Origin: Alphaproteobacteria bacterium | GTDB lineage: Bacteria > Pseudomonadota > Alphaproteobacteria > MPNO01 > UBA2964 | Assembly: GCA_009377375.1 (NCBI GenBank) | Contig: WHUE01000005.1 | Coordinates: 25,534-87,510 of the forward strand | Length of the DNA stretch: 61,977 nt | Reading direction: 5' to 3' | Shown: positions 50,370-60,266 of the stretch, in pieces | How positions within the stretch are numbered: position 1 is the stretch's first letter | How the letters are laid out: every line of letters starts with the position of its first letter | Position numbers and translations under genes: made by a program | Notes under the pieces: model-generated | Seen by the model: only the letters and a program-made list of their open reading frames with translations | The model's database searches: none | What the model was told of the DNA's origin: nothing

Positions 50370-51200
50370 TCACACTACTGGCTGCGTTTCCCGTATCGTC
50401 ACGCGCCGCATCATACGCCGGTCGTCCGGGGAGAAATAGGTCCGCGCGTGGACCGAGCAGCGATTGTCCCAGATCACCATGTCCCCGGTCCGCCAGACGT
50501 GCTCGTAGCGGTGCGTCGGGTCCTCGATCCGCTCGAACAGGGCCTCGAGCAGCGCGTCCGATTCGTCCGCCGCCATCCCCTCGATGCGGATGGTCATCAG
50601 CCGGTTGACGAACAGCGCCTTGCGGCCGGTCTCGGGGTGGGTCCGCACCACCGGATGGGCCCATTGCGGGGCGTCGGGGTTGAGGCTCTTCGGCCGGACG
50701 GTCGGATCGCGCGCGTAGTCGTAGTAGTTCAGCGCCCGCAGCCCCTCAAGCCGCCGCTTCATGGCGTCGTTCAGCGACTCGTAGGCGGCATAGCAGCTCG
50801 CGAACAGCGTGTTCCCGCCGGTTTCCGGCACCTCCATCGCGAACAGCGTCGAGCCCATCGCCGGATGCTCGTAGTAGCACTGGTCGTAGTGGAACATCAT
50901 CTCGCCGTCTTCCAGCGCCGTGGTGCGGCCCGTGTCGCGGACGTTGGTGATGAGCAGCACCGAAGGATGGGCGGAATCGGCGGCCCTGGCGGAGCGCACC
51001 ACCTCCAGCTCGCCGAGGTAGCGGCAGAAGCGCTCCTGATCGTCGTCGGAGACCTGCTGGTCGCGGAAGACCAGAATGACGTTGTCGAGCCAGGCCCGGC
51101 GGATATCCGCCACCGTCGCCTCGTCCAGCGGGCGGCTCAGCTCGACGCCGGAGACCTCGGCGCCGATGGCGTCGGACAGATTCGTGACGGTGATGCCCAT
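50370..51200 (-). CDS. TauD/TfdA family dioxygenase
   Basis: A 276-residue TauD-family oxygenase. The N-terminal [38 protein letters not shown], the iron motif [10 protein letters not shown] (His104, Asp106), the distal His in [13 protein letters not shown] and Arg in [10 protein letters not shown] are present. It differs in wording but not in order from the TauD at 23-24 kb. Start ATG 51200 has GGAGGGAC upstream. It is followed after 1 bp by a PhyH gene. Confidence 0.9.
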   Translation of the reverse strand: MGITVTNLSDAIGAEVSGVELSRPLDEATVADIRRAWLDNVILVFRDQQVSDDDQERFCRYLGELEVVRSARAADSAHPSVLLITNVRDTGRTTALEDGEMMFHYDQCYYEHPAMGSTLFAMEVPETGGNTLFASCYAAYESLNDAMKRRLEGLRALNYYDYARDPTVRPKSLNPDAPQWAHPVVRTHPETGRKALFVNRLMTIRIEGMAADESDALLEALFERIEDPTHRYEHVWRTGDMVIWDNRCSVHARTYFSPDDRRMMRRVTIRETQPVV

Positions 51201-51374
51201 GCGGGGTCGTCCCTCCATCCGGCTTTGCTTCGATATCTAAGCAACATATATCGGCCGGATTTCTGTCCGCAACCGTACGTCCGGGTGAGCATTCCGATCA
51301 AGGCGCCCTTGGCGGCGCGGCCAAAACGTGGATTATGCGCCGGTGCAGCGCCGCGCCAACGGAGGGTCGAAATC

Positions 51375-51974
51375 ATGGACAGCAGGAATCCGGAAACCGT
51401 CGTCCTGCATGCCGGCTGGCGCCGGGACGAGGCGACGAACGCCGTCGCGGTCCCGATCTACCAGACCACCTCCTACCAGTTCGATTCGACCGAGCACGCC
51501 GCGAACCTGTTCGCGCTGAAGGAGTTCGGCAACATCTACACCCGCATCATGAATTCGACCAGCGACGTGCTGGAGCGGCGCGTCGCGGCGCTGGAAGGCG
51601 GCGCAGCCGCCCTCGCCGTCAGCTCCGGCCAGTCTTCGGCGCTGATCGCGGTGACGAACATCACGGGCGAGGAGAAGCGTCGCGCCGACGCGTATCTCAG
51701 CGGCGGCTACGGCGGATTGGTGGGTTTCGAGTTCGAGGGCGGCGCGGAGGCGGGCCGGCGCTTCATCGATGCGCTGCAGATGTTCTATCATGTCGCCAAT
51801 ATCGGCGATTCCCGGAGCCTCGCGATCCACCCGGCGACAACCACCCACCAGCAGCTTTCCGCGGAGGAACAGCTTGCGACCGGGGTAACGGAAGGGTATG
51901 TGCGGCTGTCGGTCGGCATCGAGCATATCGACGACATCCTCGCCGACCTCGAATGCGGCATGGCCGCCGCCTGA
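51375..51974 (+). pseudogene. O-acetylhomoserine sulfhydrylase-like gene with a large in-frame internal deletion
   Basis: A 199-residue open frame in place of a usual family length of about 430. Residues 1-97 match the N-terminal part of MetY-type enzymes ([41 protein letters not shown]), and residues 98-199 match the C-terminal part (GFEFEGG, then [20 protein letters not shown] and [17 protein letters not shown]). About 230 residues between are absent, including the PLP-Schiff-base Lys (SATKYIGGHG region). The frame stays open and the ribosome site (GGAGGG) is intact. The product cannot be an active PLP enzyme by itself. Either a real deletion allele, or an assembly artefact. Confidence 0.85.
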
Positions 51975-53006
<1,032 letters not shown>

Positions 53007-53009
<3 letters not shown>

Positions 53010-53220
53010 GGTCTGGACTCAATTAGAATATTTCCAGTGTCATCCCGGCCGCGACTTTCCTCCAAATCCTTGATTTGGAAAGGAAAGTCAGTGAGCCGGG
53101 ATCCAGGACAGCGGCCGGTGACGGGTGCCGGCTGGTTCCCGGATCGCAAGGAACGCTCTCGAAAACCCTTGGTTTTCGGGCGTTCCTGACGTCCGGGATG
53201 ACAATTGGGTACGGACCCTA
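53007..53220. repeat. 214-bp palindromic intergenic element with inverted ends
   Basis: The left end reads TAGGGTCTGGACTCAATT and, 14 bp later, GTCATCCCGG; the right end reads CCGGGATGACAATTGGGTAC then GGACCCTA. The complement of the right end is TAGGGTCCGTACCCAATT followed directly by GTCATCCCGG, so the ends are an imperfect inverted repeat. Inside are two hairpins: GACTTTCC with GGAAAGTC around 53054-53090, and GGAACGC with GCGTTCC around 53151-53187. No transposase. It resembles palindromic mini-elements common in this class of genomes. It starts within the hemB stop codon. Confidence 0.72.
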
Positions 53221-53337
53221 GTCGTCGTCGGGATCGTCGGTCATGCTCTCGTAAAGCACGAAGGCGTACATCAGCCGATCCACCATACGCGCGAAGGCCG
53301 GATCGTAGGGGGCGCGGAACCGCCGGCACCGATTCCT
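53218..53337 (-). pseudogene. Possible truncated gene remnant ending at the palindromic element
   Basis: On the minus strand a frame without start-site support reads FRAPYDPAFARMVDRLMYAF, then VLYESMTDDPDDD, and ends in TAG at 53220-53218. That stop is formed by the element terminus CCCTA. An in-frame TGA at about 53335 limits the frame upstream, so it looks like a C-terminal remnant, or a very short protein starting at MVDRLMYAF. The acidic C-terminal tail is a plausible natural protein end. The other bases up to the acylase start (53404) are AT-rich and contain TGACAATATTGCCCTAAAG, which could include a promoter. Confidence 0.35.
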
Positions 53338-53403
53338 GATTCACATTAAAAAACAACCGCAATATCCTGTTATTCCATGACAATATTGCCCTAAAGTGAC
53401 GTC

Positions 53404-55728
53404 ATGAAGTGGGTCCTTCGTGGCTTTACGTGTCTGGTTCTGCTGCTGGCGCTGGCGGCCGGCGGCGGCTGGCTGTGGCTGCGCACGGCGCTGCCGCAGA
53501 CGCAGGGAAGCATCGAGCTCCCCGGCCTCGCCGCCGCCGTCGCCGTCACCCGCGACCGCTTCGGCATTCCCCGCATCGAGGCGGCGAACGACGCAGACGC
53601 CTATTTCGCACTCGGCTTCGTCCACGCGCAGGACCGGATGTGGCAGATGGATTTCCACCGCCGGCTCGGCGCCGGCAGGCTGGCGGAGGTCACGGGACCG
53701 CCCGCCCTGGCGCTCGACCGCCACATGCGCACGCTCGGCCTCTACCGGCTGGCGGAGGCGCAGTATGCCGCGCTGTCGCCCGAAGCGCGGGCGGCGGTCG
53801 ACGCCTATGCCGCCGGGGTCAATGCCTGGCTCGTCCGGCATGACGGTGCCTGGCCGGTTGAGTTCCTTGCCCTGCGCTACGCGCCAGAGCCGTGGAAGCC
53901 GGCGGACTCGCTGGTCTGGGGCCGGATGATGGCGGTGTTCCTCTCCCGCAACTGGCGCGAGGAGGCGCTGGCGGCGGCGCTGCTGAAGCGGCTGACGCCG
54001 GAGCAGGTCGACCTGCTGCTGCCGCCCTACCCGGCCGGCGCACCGGTGACGCTCGCCGCCGCGCCGGATCCGTTGGGCTTCGGCTCGGCCTCTAACTGGT
54101 GGCTGCTGGACGGAAACCGCACGGTTTCCGGCAAGCCGCTGCTGGCGAACGACCCCCATCTGCGGCTCCGGGCGCCGTCGCTGTGGTATCTCGCGCGCGT
54201 CCGGACGCCGGGCCGGACGCTGTCCGGCGCGACCGTGCCCGGGGTACCGTTCCACGTGCTGGGCCATAACGGCCATATCGCCTGGGGCTTCACCTCGGCG
54301 GAGACCGATGTCGAGGATCTGTTCGTCGAGCGCGTCGATCCCGGAGATTCGGAACGCTACCTGACGCCGAAGGGGCCGCGCCCGTTCGGAACCCGGACGG
54401 AGACGATCCGCGTGCGCGGCGCGGCGGACGAGGCGTTCGTCGTGCGCACGACCCGCCATGGCCCGGTGATCGGCGACCTCCAGCCCGGCCCCGACGCCAT
54501 CGTGAAGCCGGGCGAGGTGCTGGCGCTCGCCGCCGCGGGGCTGCGGCCGGACGACCGCTCGGCGGAGGCGCTGTACCGGCTGAACCGCGCCCGAAACTGG
54601 ATGGCGTTCCACACCGCCCTGCGCGACTGGCATTCGCCGCATCTGCATATCGCCTATGCCGACACGGAAGGCCGCACCGGCATGATCGCGCCGGCCCGAA
54701 TCCCGATCCGCCGGCAGGGCGCCGGCCGCGCGCCCGCTCCGGGCTGGGACGGCCGGTTCGACTGGACCGGCTTCGTACCATTCGAGGAATTGCCGCAGAT
54801 CGAGAACCCGCCTTCCGGCCGGCTGGTCAACGCCAACAACCCCGTCGCCGGCGATGCCTACCCTCACCCGCTGGGCCGCAACCGCACCGCCGGCTATCGG
54901 GCGCGGCGGATCGAGCAGCGCCTAGCGGAGAAGGACCGTCACGATGCCGCCTCGATGGCGGAAATCCAGCGCGACGCGGTGTCCCTGGCGGCGCGCGACC
55001 TGCTGCCGCTGATGCTGCCGCTGGCGGCACCCGCCAGCGAGACCGCGCGCCGGGCGCTGGCGCTGCTGCGCGGCTGGGACGGCGCAATGGCGCGCGACCG
55101 GCCGGAACCGCTGATCTTCACCGCCTGGCTGCGCGAGACGGCGCGCACGGTCTTCGCCGACGAGTTGGGTGCGCTCTTTCCCCACTGGCAGGGGCTGCGG
55201 CCGGAATCTCTGCGGCTCGTTCTGACCGGCCGGACTGGATGGTGCAACGACGCGACGACCCGGGAAGCTGAGGATTGCGGCGCAGGGCTGTCGGCGGCGC
55301 TCGAGGCGGCGGTGGCGCCGCTGGCTGCGGCTCATGGCGACGATCCGGCGCGCTGGCGCTGGGGCGACGTGCACGTGGCGCGGCTGGACCATCCGGTGCT
55401 CGGCCGCGTGCCCGCGATCGGCGGCTTGTTCGGGATGAGGCCTGCGGTGGATGGCGGTGCCTTCACGGTCAACCGGGCGCAGTCGGACACCGCCAATATC
55501 CGCGCGCCCTTTGCGGCGATCCACGGCGCCGGCTTCCGGGCCGTCTACGACCTCGCCGCGCTGGACGCCTCGGGCTTCATCGTGGCCACCGGTCAGTCGG
55601 GCCATGTGCTCTCACGACATTACCGCGATATGACGGCACGCTGGCGCGACAACGCCCTGCTCCGCATCGGTCCGGAAGCCGGGGCGGATGCGGAGCGGCT
55701 GACGCTCGTCCCGCCGAAGCCGCGCTGA
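53404..55728 (+). CDS. Penicillin acylase family protein (Ntn hydrolase)
   Basis: A 774-residue precursor of the penicillin amidase/acylase family. It begins with a signal or anchor segment (WVLRGFTCLVLLLALAAG). The A-chain region contains DRFGIPRIEAANDADAYFALG (near 51-71). The autocatalytic cleavage site with nucleophile Ser230 is in GSASNWWLLDGNRT. B-chain landmarks include GHNGHIAWGFT and the NANNPVAGDAYP segment. The mature form would be a periplasmic heterodimer cleaving amide bonds such as acyl-homoserine lactones, penicillins or peptide-like amides. Which one is not determined. Confidence 0.9.
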   Translation: MKWVLRGFTCLVLLLALAAGGGWLWLRTALPQTQGSIELPGLAAAVAVTRDRFGIPRIEAANDADAYFALGFVHAQDRMWQMDFHRRLGAGRLAEVTGPPALALDRHMRTLGLYRLAEAQYAALSPEARAAVDAYAAGVNAWLVRHDGAWPVEFLALRYAPEPWKPADSLVWGRMMAVFLSRNWREEALAAALLKRLTPEQVDLLLPPYPAGAPVTLAAAPDPLGFGSASNWWLLDGNRTVSGKPLLANDPHLRLRAPSLWYLARVRTPGRTLSGATVPGVPFHVLGHNGHIAWGFTSAETDVEDLFVERVDPGDSERYLTPKGPRPFGTRTETIRVRGAADEAFVVRTTRHGPVIGDLQPGPDAIVKPGEVLALAAAGLRPDDRSAEALYRLNRARNWMAFHTALRDWHSPHLHIAYADTEGRTGMIAPARIPIRRQGAGRAPAPGWDGRFDWTGFVPFEELPQIENPPSGRLVNANNPVAGDAYPHPLGRNRTAGYRARRIEQRLAEKDRHDAASMAEIQRDAVSLAARDLLPLMLPLAAPASETARRALALLRGWDGAMARDRPEPLIFTAWLRETARTVFADELGALFPHWQGLRPESLRLVLTGRTGWCNDATTREAEDCGAGLSAALEAAVAPLAAAHGDDPARWRWGDVHVARLDHPVLGRVPAIGGLFGMRPAVDGGAFTVNRAQSDTANIRAPFAAIHGAGFRAVYDLAALDASGFIVATGQSGHVLSRHYRDMTARWRDNALLRIGPEAGADAERLTLVPPKPR

Positions 55729-55783
55729 ATACGGCCATCGCGACGCACTCGACGCGGGGCGCGTTTTGCCTGACACTCCGGCC

Positions 55784-57001
55784 ATGACCACCATCGACGA
55801 CATTCGCGCCGCCCGGGCGGCCATCGCCGGCGAGGTGGCGCGCACGCCGCTGGTGACATCGCGCACGCTGTCGGAAATCGCCGGGGCCGATATCCGGCTC
55901 AAGCTGGAAAACCTGCAATACACGGCCTCGTTCAAGGAGCGCGGCGCGCTCAACCGATTGCTGGCGCTCGGCCCGGAGGAACGGAAGCGGGGCGTCATCG
56001 CCGTCTCCGCCGGCAACCACGCCCAGGCGGTCGCGTACCATGCGACCAGGCTGGGCATCGCGGCAACCGTGGTCATGCCTGCGGTCACCCCCTTCATCAA
56101 GGTGGCGAACACCGAGCGGCTGGGTGCGCGCGTGGTGCTGGAAGGCGACACCCTGGCCGAGGCCGCCGCCCATGCCGATGCTCTGGCCGCGGCGGAAAGG
56201 CCGGTCTTCGTTCATCCATACGACGATCCGCTGGTGATCGCCGGCCAGGGGACGGTGGCGCTGGAGATGCTGGAGGACGCGCCCGACCTGGACGTGCTGG
56301 TGGTGCCGGTCGGCGGCGGCGGTCTCGTTGCAGGTTGCGCCATCGCGGCCCGTGCGATGAAGCCCGGGATCGAAATCGTCGGGGTCGAGGCGGCCCTCTA
56401 CCCCTCCATGCGGCAGGCGCTGGCGGGCGAGGAACCGCACGTCCACGGCGAGACCATCGCCGAGGGCATCGCGGTCAAGACGCCGGGGACCCTGACCCGC
56501 GCGATCGTCTCGGACCTGGTGGCCGATATCCTGCTGGTCAGCGAGGCGGAGATCGAGCGCGCCGTCCACCTGACCGCAGAGATCGAGAAGCTGGTGGTCG
56601 AGGGTGCGGGCGCGGCCCCGCTGGCCGCCGTGCTGACGAACCCGGCGCGGTTCGCCGGGCTGCGCTGCGGGCTGGTGGTGTCCGGGGGCAATATCGATTC
56701 CCGGCTGCTGTCGTCGGTGCTGATGCGCGGGCTGGTGCGGGACGGACGGCTGGTCCGGATCCGGGTGGAGGTCAGCGACCGGCCGGGCCAGCTCTCCGCC
56801 GTCACCGCGCTGATCGGCGAGCTTGGCGGCAACATCGTCGACGTCCATCACGACCGCTGGTACCGCGACATTCCGGTGAAGATGACCGGCATCGATTTCG
56901 TGGTGGAAATCCGCGACGACAGCGCGGCGCAGCGGATCGTCGACGGGCTCGCCGGGCACGGCTTCGATGCGCGCCGGCTGTCCAGCGATGCCGACGGGTA
57001 G
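55784..57001 (+). CDS. Threonine ammonia-lyase (threonine dehydratase) with C-terminal ACT domain
   Basis: A 405-residue PLP enzyme converting threonine to 2-oxobutyrate and ammonia. PLP Lys51 is in TASFKERGAL, the phosphate loop in VVPVGGGGLVAGC (near 174-186) and the cofactor contact in SGGNIDSRLL. A terminal ACT-like domain (residues about 325-400, LVRIRVEVSDRPGQLSAVTA) suggests allosteric control. Length and domain order fit the TdcB-like type with ACT rather than the longer IlvA. Start ATG 55784 has only a weak ribosome site. Confidence 0.88.
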   Translation: MTTIDDIRAARAAIAGEVARTPLVTSRTLSEIAGADIRLKLENLQYTASFKERGALNRLLALGPEERKRGVIAVSAGNHAQAVAYHATRLGIAATVVMPAVTPFIKVANTERLGARVVLEGDTLAEAAAHADALAAAERPVFVHPYDDPLVIAGQGTVALEMLEDAPDLDVLVVPVGGGGLVAGCAIAARAMKPGIEIVGVEAALYPSMRQALAGEEPHVHGETIAEGIAVKTPGTLTRAIVSDLVADILLVSEAEIERAVHLTAEIEKLVVEGAGAAPLAAVLTNPARFAGLRCGLVVSGGNIDSRLLSSVLMRGLVRDGRLVRIRVEVSDRPGQLSAVTALIGELGGNIVDVHHDRWYRDIPVKMTGIDFVVEIRDDSAAQRIVDGLAGHGFDARRLSSDADG

Positions 57002-57044
57002 AGCGCTCTCGCGGGCGAGGCCGCCGCGCCGCCCGGAACGAAAG

Positions 57045-57530
57045 TCAGCCGCCGTTCAGCCCGGCATAGCTGCCGCGGAAATAGATCAGCGGCGCCGAGC
57101 CGTCGTCGGCGCGGGCGATGCGCTTCACCTCTCCGATGATGATCACGTGATCGCCGCCCTCATGGATCGACTCGATGTCGCATTCCAGGTTGGCGAGACA
57201 GCCTTCCAGGATGGGACAGCCGGTTTCCCAGGTTTCGAACTCCACCCCGCTCCATTTCTCGGCCCCGCTTTGCGCGAAACGCGAGGATACGTCCTTCTGG
57301 CCGGCGCTGAGGATATTGACCGCGAAATGGCGGTTGTCATGGAACGCCTCGAAGCTCTGGATGTTGCGGTCGAGGCAGAACAGGACCATCGGCGGATCCA
57401 GCGACAGCGAGGTGAACGAGTTCGCCGTCAGCCCGACCGGACCGCCATCGTCGTCCACCGTGGTGATCACCGTAATGCCGGTGGCGAAACAGCCCAGCGT
57501 CTGGCGGAAATCGGTCTTTTCGATACTCAT
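57045..57530 (-). CDS. Flavin reductase family protein (FMN-binding split barrel)
   Basis: A 161-residue flavin reductase-like protein. Blocks FRQTLGCFATGITVITTVDDD, GLTANSFTSLSLDPPMVLFC and the SRFAQSGAEKWSGVEFET region are typical of HpaC-type reductases that supply reduced flavin to two-component monooxygenases. Start at 57530 with AGGGTGAT. Possible partners in the window are the LLM-class monooxygenase at 43.9 kb; no monooxygenase is adjacent. An independent role is equally possible. Confidence 0.88.
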   Translation of the reverse strand: MSIEKTDFRQTLGCFATGITVITTVDDDGGPVGLTANSFTSLSLDPPMVLFCLDRNIQSFEAFHDNRHFAVNILSAGQKDVSSRFAQSGAEKWSGVEFETWETGCPILEGCLANLECDIESIHEGGDHVIIIGEVKRIARADDGSAPLIYFRGSYAGLNGG

Positions 57531-57625
57531 ATCACCCTGTCGTCCCACTTATCCCACGCGGGGTTGGGACGGATGATGGACCGAACCGAACAGGCTTGTC
57601 AAAACCGCACGACAACCGGCGGCCG

Positions 57626-58048
57626 TCACGATTTCGGCGGGGCTGTGAGATAGACCCCGCGCCCGCTCGCGATCAGGCGTCCCTCGGCGTCGAACACCTC
57701 TGCGGACGCGGTCGAAACCGTGTTGCCGAGCCGCACGATCCGTCCCACGGCCTTGAGGTCGCCCGGCGTCGCGGCGCGGTGATAGTCCACCCGCATGTCG
57801 ACGGTCGGCGCAGGCGCGCCGATCTTTGCGGCGATCATGAAATCGGCGGCGACGTCGACCAGCGCCCCAAGGATTCCGCCATGCGTCCAGCGCGCCTTGG
57901 GATTGGAGATCATTTCCTCCCGCCATTTCAGCCCGATTTCGATGCTGTCCTCGTCCAGCGACAGGATCTCCAGCCCCATCCAGGCATTGAACGCATTGGC
58001 GGCGAGCCGCTCCTGCAGCTTTTCGGCGGTGACGACGTTGTCGGGCAT
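57626..58048 (-). CDS. PaaI-family thioesterase (hot-dog fold)
   Basis: A 140-residue hot-dog thioesterase. The helix-turn region is KARWTHGGILGALVDVAADFM (near 50-70), containing the HGG segment used by PaaI-type enzymes, and VDMRVDYHRAATPGDLKAVG (near 83) is the central strand region. It would hydrolyse aromatic or short acyl-CoA esters and thus recycle CoA. Start ATG 58048 has AAGAGAG upstream; the longer frame is not used. Adjacent to the flavin reductase on the same strand with a 95-bp gap. Confidence 0.87.
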   Translation of the reverse strand: MPDNVVTAEKLQERLAANAFNAWMGLEILSLDEDSIEIGLKWREEMISNPKARWTHGGILGALVDVAADFMIAAKIGAPAPTVDMRVDYHRAATPGDLKAVGRIVRLGNTVSTASAEVFDAEGRLIASGRGVYLTAPPKS

Positions 58049-58140
58049 CGGGACTCTCTTCTGTGACTCGCGGGCCGCTAAACTCCACCGGCGGCGCGGC
58101 CGCGTCAACCCCTTCGGAAACCGGCCCAAATGCCCTAACT

Positions 58141-58155
58141 CATTGATAATCAATG
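58141..58155. promoter_or_regulatory. Short perfect palindrome in the thioesterase/motA divergent region
   Basis: CATTGATAATCAATG has two perfect 7-bp arms around a single A, in an AT-rich island between the PaaI gene (start 58048) and motA (start 58233). It may be a regulator site or a promoter part for either gene. A nearby GGGTTTA and TTAACCC pair (58160-58180) adds weak dyad symmetry. No known motif is recognised. Confidence 0.35.
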
Positions 58156-58232
58156 GATAGGGTTTACAGCTTTTTAACCCAATTCCCGGATGCTGCGGCT
58201 ACTGAAATCCGGCTCCGTTTCCGAGGTCTTCC

Positions 58233-59099
58233 ATGTTCCTTGTGATAGGCACCGTCGTGGTGTTCGCCTGCGTTCTCGGCGGCTATGCCGCGATGGGCGG
58301 CAAGCTTGGCGTGCTCTGGCAGCCCTTCGAGGGCATCATCATCGTCGGCGCCGCCATCGGCGCGTTCATTATCGGCAACCCGAAGGCGGTCATCGGCCGG
58401 ACCGCCAAGTCCTTCGGTCACGCGCTGAAGGGGCCGCGCCACAACAAGGAAACCTATATCGAGCTGCTGTCGCTGATGTACCAGGTGTTCAAGCTCGCCA
58501 AGAGCAAGGGCATGCTGGCGCTCGAAACCCACATCGAAAACCCCGACGAAAGCGACCTTTTCGCCCAGTTCCCCACCTTTCACAACGACCATCATTTCGT
58601 GACGTTCATGTGCGACTACCTGCGCATGATCAGCCTGGGCACCGAAAACCCGCACGAGATCGAATCGCTGATGGACGAGGAGATCGAGACTCATCATCAC
58701 GAGCTCGCCCAGGTCTCCGGCGCGGTGCAGACCATGGCCGACGGCCTGCCGGCGCTCGGAATCGTCGCCGCGGTGCTGGGCGTGATCAAGACGATGGGGT
58801 CCATCACCGAACCGCCGGAAGTGCTGGGCAAGCTGATCGGCGGCGCGCTGGTCGGCACCTTCCTCGGCGTGTTCATCGCATACGGCTTCGTCGGCCCGGT
58901 CGCCAACATGCTGAACGCGACCTACGAGGCGGAGACCAAATACTACCAGTGCATCAAGGCCGGGCTGCTCGCCTACCTGGCCGGCCACGCACCGGCCGTG
59001 GCGATCGAGTTCGCCCGCAAGGCGCTGCTGTCGGATGTCCGTCCCACCTTTTATGAGGTCGAGGAGGCCGTCAACGAACTGCCGGCGATCCAGAGGTAG
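58233..59099 (+). CDS. motA: Flagellar motor stator protein MotA
   Basis: A 288-residue MotA with four helices: two N-terminal (LVIGTVVVFACVLGGYAAMG, IIIVGAAIGAFIIGN) and two C-terminal (ALGIVAAVLGVIKTMGS, LVGTFLGVFIAYGFVGPVAN). The conserved cytoplasmic loop with its Arg/Glu charges lies between (RMISLGTENPHEIESLMDEE). With MotB it forms the proton channel that drives flagellar rotation. It is 9 bp upstream of motB. No other flagellar gene is in the window. Confidence 0.93.
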   Translation: MFLVIGTVVVFACVLGGYAAMGGKLGVLWQPFEGIIIVGAAIGAFIIGNPKAVIGRTAKSFGHALKGPRHNKETYIELLSLMYQVFKLAKSKGMLALETHIENPDESDLFAQFPTFHNDHHFVTFMCDYLRMISLGTENPHEIESLMDEEIETHHHELAQVSGAVQTMADGLPALGIVAAVLGVIKTMGSITEPPEVLGKLIGGALVGTFLGVFIAYGFVGPVANMLNATYEAETKYYQCIKAGLLAYLAGHAPAVAIEFARKALLSDVRPTFYEVEEAVNELPAIQR

Positions 59100-59108
59100 C
59101 GCCGCGCC

Positions 59109-60158
59109 ATGGCACTGAACAATTCGGACGTCGCGCCGATCATCATCAAGAAGGTCAAGAAGGTCGCCCATGCCGCCCATCACGGCGGCGCGTGGAAGGT
59201 GGCCTATGCGGATTTTGTGACCGCGATGATGGCCTTCTTCTTGCTGCTGTGGCTGCTGAACGCCACCACGGAGGTGCAGAAGCAGGGCATCTCCGACTAC
59301 TTCTCGCCGTCATCGGTCTCCAAGAGCACCGGCGGCGCGGGCGGCATGCTCGGCGGGCGCACCATCTCCACGCCCGGCGCGATGACGTCGCGCACCGCTG
59401 TCCCCAGCGTGTCGCTCAGCCTGGAGCCGACCAGCGGCGCCACCAGGGGCGACGCGGAGGAGGAAGGCGGCGCCAACGACAAGTCGGAGACCGCCGAGGA
59501 CGCGCTCAGGGAAGCAGAGAAGGCCGTGCTCGCCCGCGCCGAGGAACAGCGCGAGGCGGAGAACGCCCGGTTCGACGCCGCCGAGCAGCAGCTGCGCCAG
59601 GCCATCGACGGCTCGCCCGACCTGAAGGAATTCGCCGACAGCATTCTGGTGGATCGCACGCCGGAGGGGCTGCGTATCCAGATCGTCGACAAGGAAGGCC
59701 GGCCGATGTTCGCGTCGGGCAACGCCAACATGCACGATCGGACGCGCAAGCTGATCGCCCAGGTCGCGGCGACCATCCTGCCCCTGCCCAACCGGATCAA
59801 GGTCACCGGCCATACCGACTCCGTGCCGTTCCGTGGCGCGAAGCGCGGCCATGGCAACTGGGAACTGTCCAGCGACCGCGCCCAGGCGACCCGCCGCGTG
59901 CTGGACGAGGCGGGGCTGGGCGCCGAACGCATCGCTTCCGTCGCCGGCCGCGCCGCGCAGGACCCGCTGCTGCCCGAAGACCCGACCTCGGCCCGCAACC
60001 GCCGCATCTCCATCGTCCTGCTGCGCCAGCCCGCACCCGAGCCCGCTGCCGCGGCGCCCGCGAGCGGTGGAAATGCCGCCGCGCCGGCCGCCGCCCCTGC
60101 GGGCGCGCCGGCGACGCATACGCTGCAGCGCGACTGGTCCGGTCCCCGGGTCCGCTGA
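59109..60158 (+). CDS. motB: Flagellar motor stator protein MotB
   Basis: A 349-residue MotB. The N-terminal transmembrane segment with the proton-carrying Asp is YADFVTAMMAFFLLLWLLN (Asp35), followed by a long charged linker. The C-terminal OmpA-like peptidoglycan-binding domain has KVTGHTDSVPFRG and WELSSDRAQATRRVLDEAGL. The tail is Ala/Pro-rich. It anchors the MotA stator to the cell wall. Nine bp after motA. Confidence 0.94.
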   Translation: MALNNSDVAPIIIKKVKKVAHAAHHGGAWKVAYADFVTAMMAFFLLLWLLNATTEVQKQGISDYFSPSSVSKSTGGAGGMLGGRTISTPGAMTSRTAVPSVSLSLEPTSGATRGDAEEEGGANDKSETAEDALREAEKAVLARAEEQREAENARFDAAEQQLRQAIDGSPDLKEFADSILVDRTPEGLRIQIVDKEGRPMFASGNANMHDRTRKLIAQVAATILPLPNRIKVTGHTDSVPFRGAKRGHGNWELSSDRAQATRRVLDEAGLGAERIASVAGRAAQDPLLPEDPTSARNRRISIVLLRQPAPEPAAAAPASGGNAAAPAAAPAGAPATHTLQRDWSGPRVR

Positions 60159-60266
60159 GTTCGTCCGGCCTCTCATCCTGCCGCGATGCACGCGGCTCTT
60201 GCGCGCCGCGAAATCCGTATTAGATTTCGAGGTTTCCGGCACCGATGGCAGAAGCAACCGCGTACC

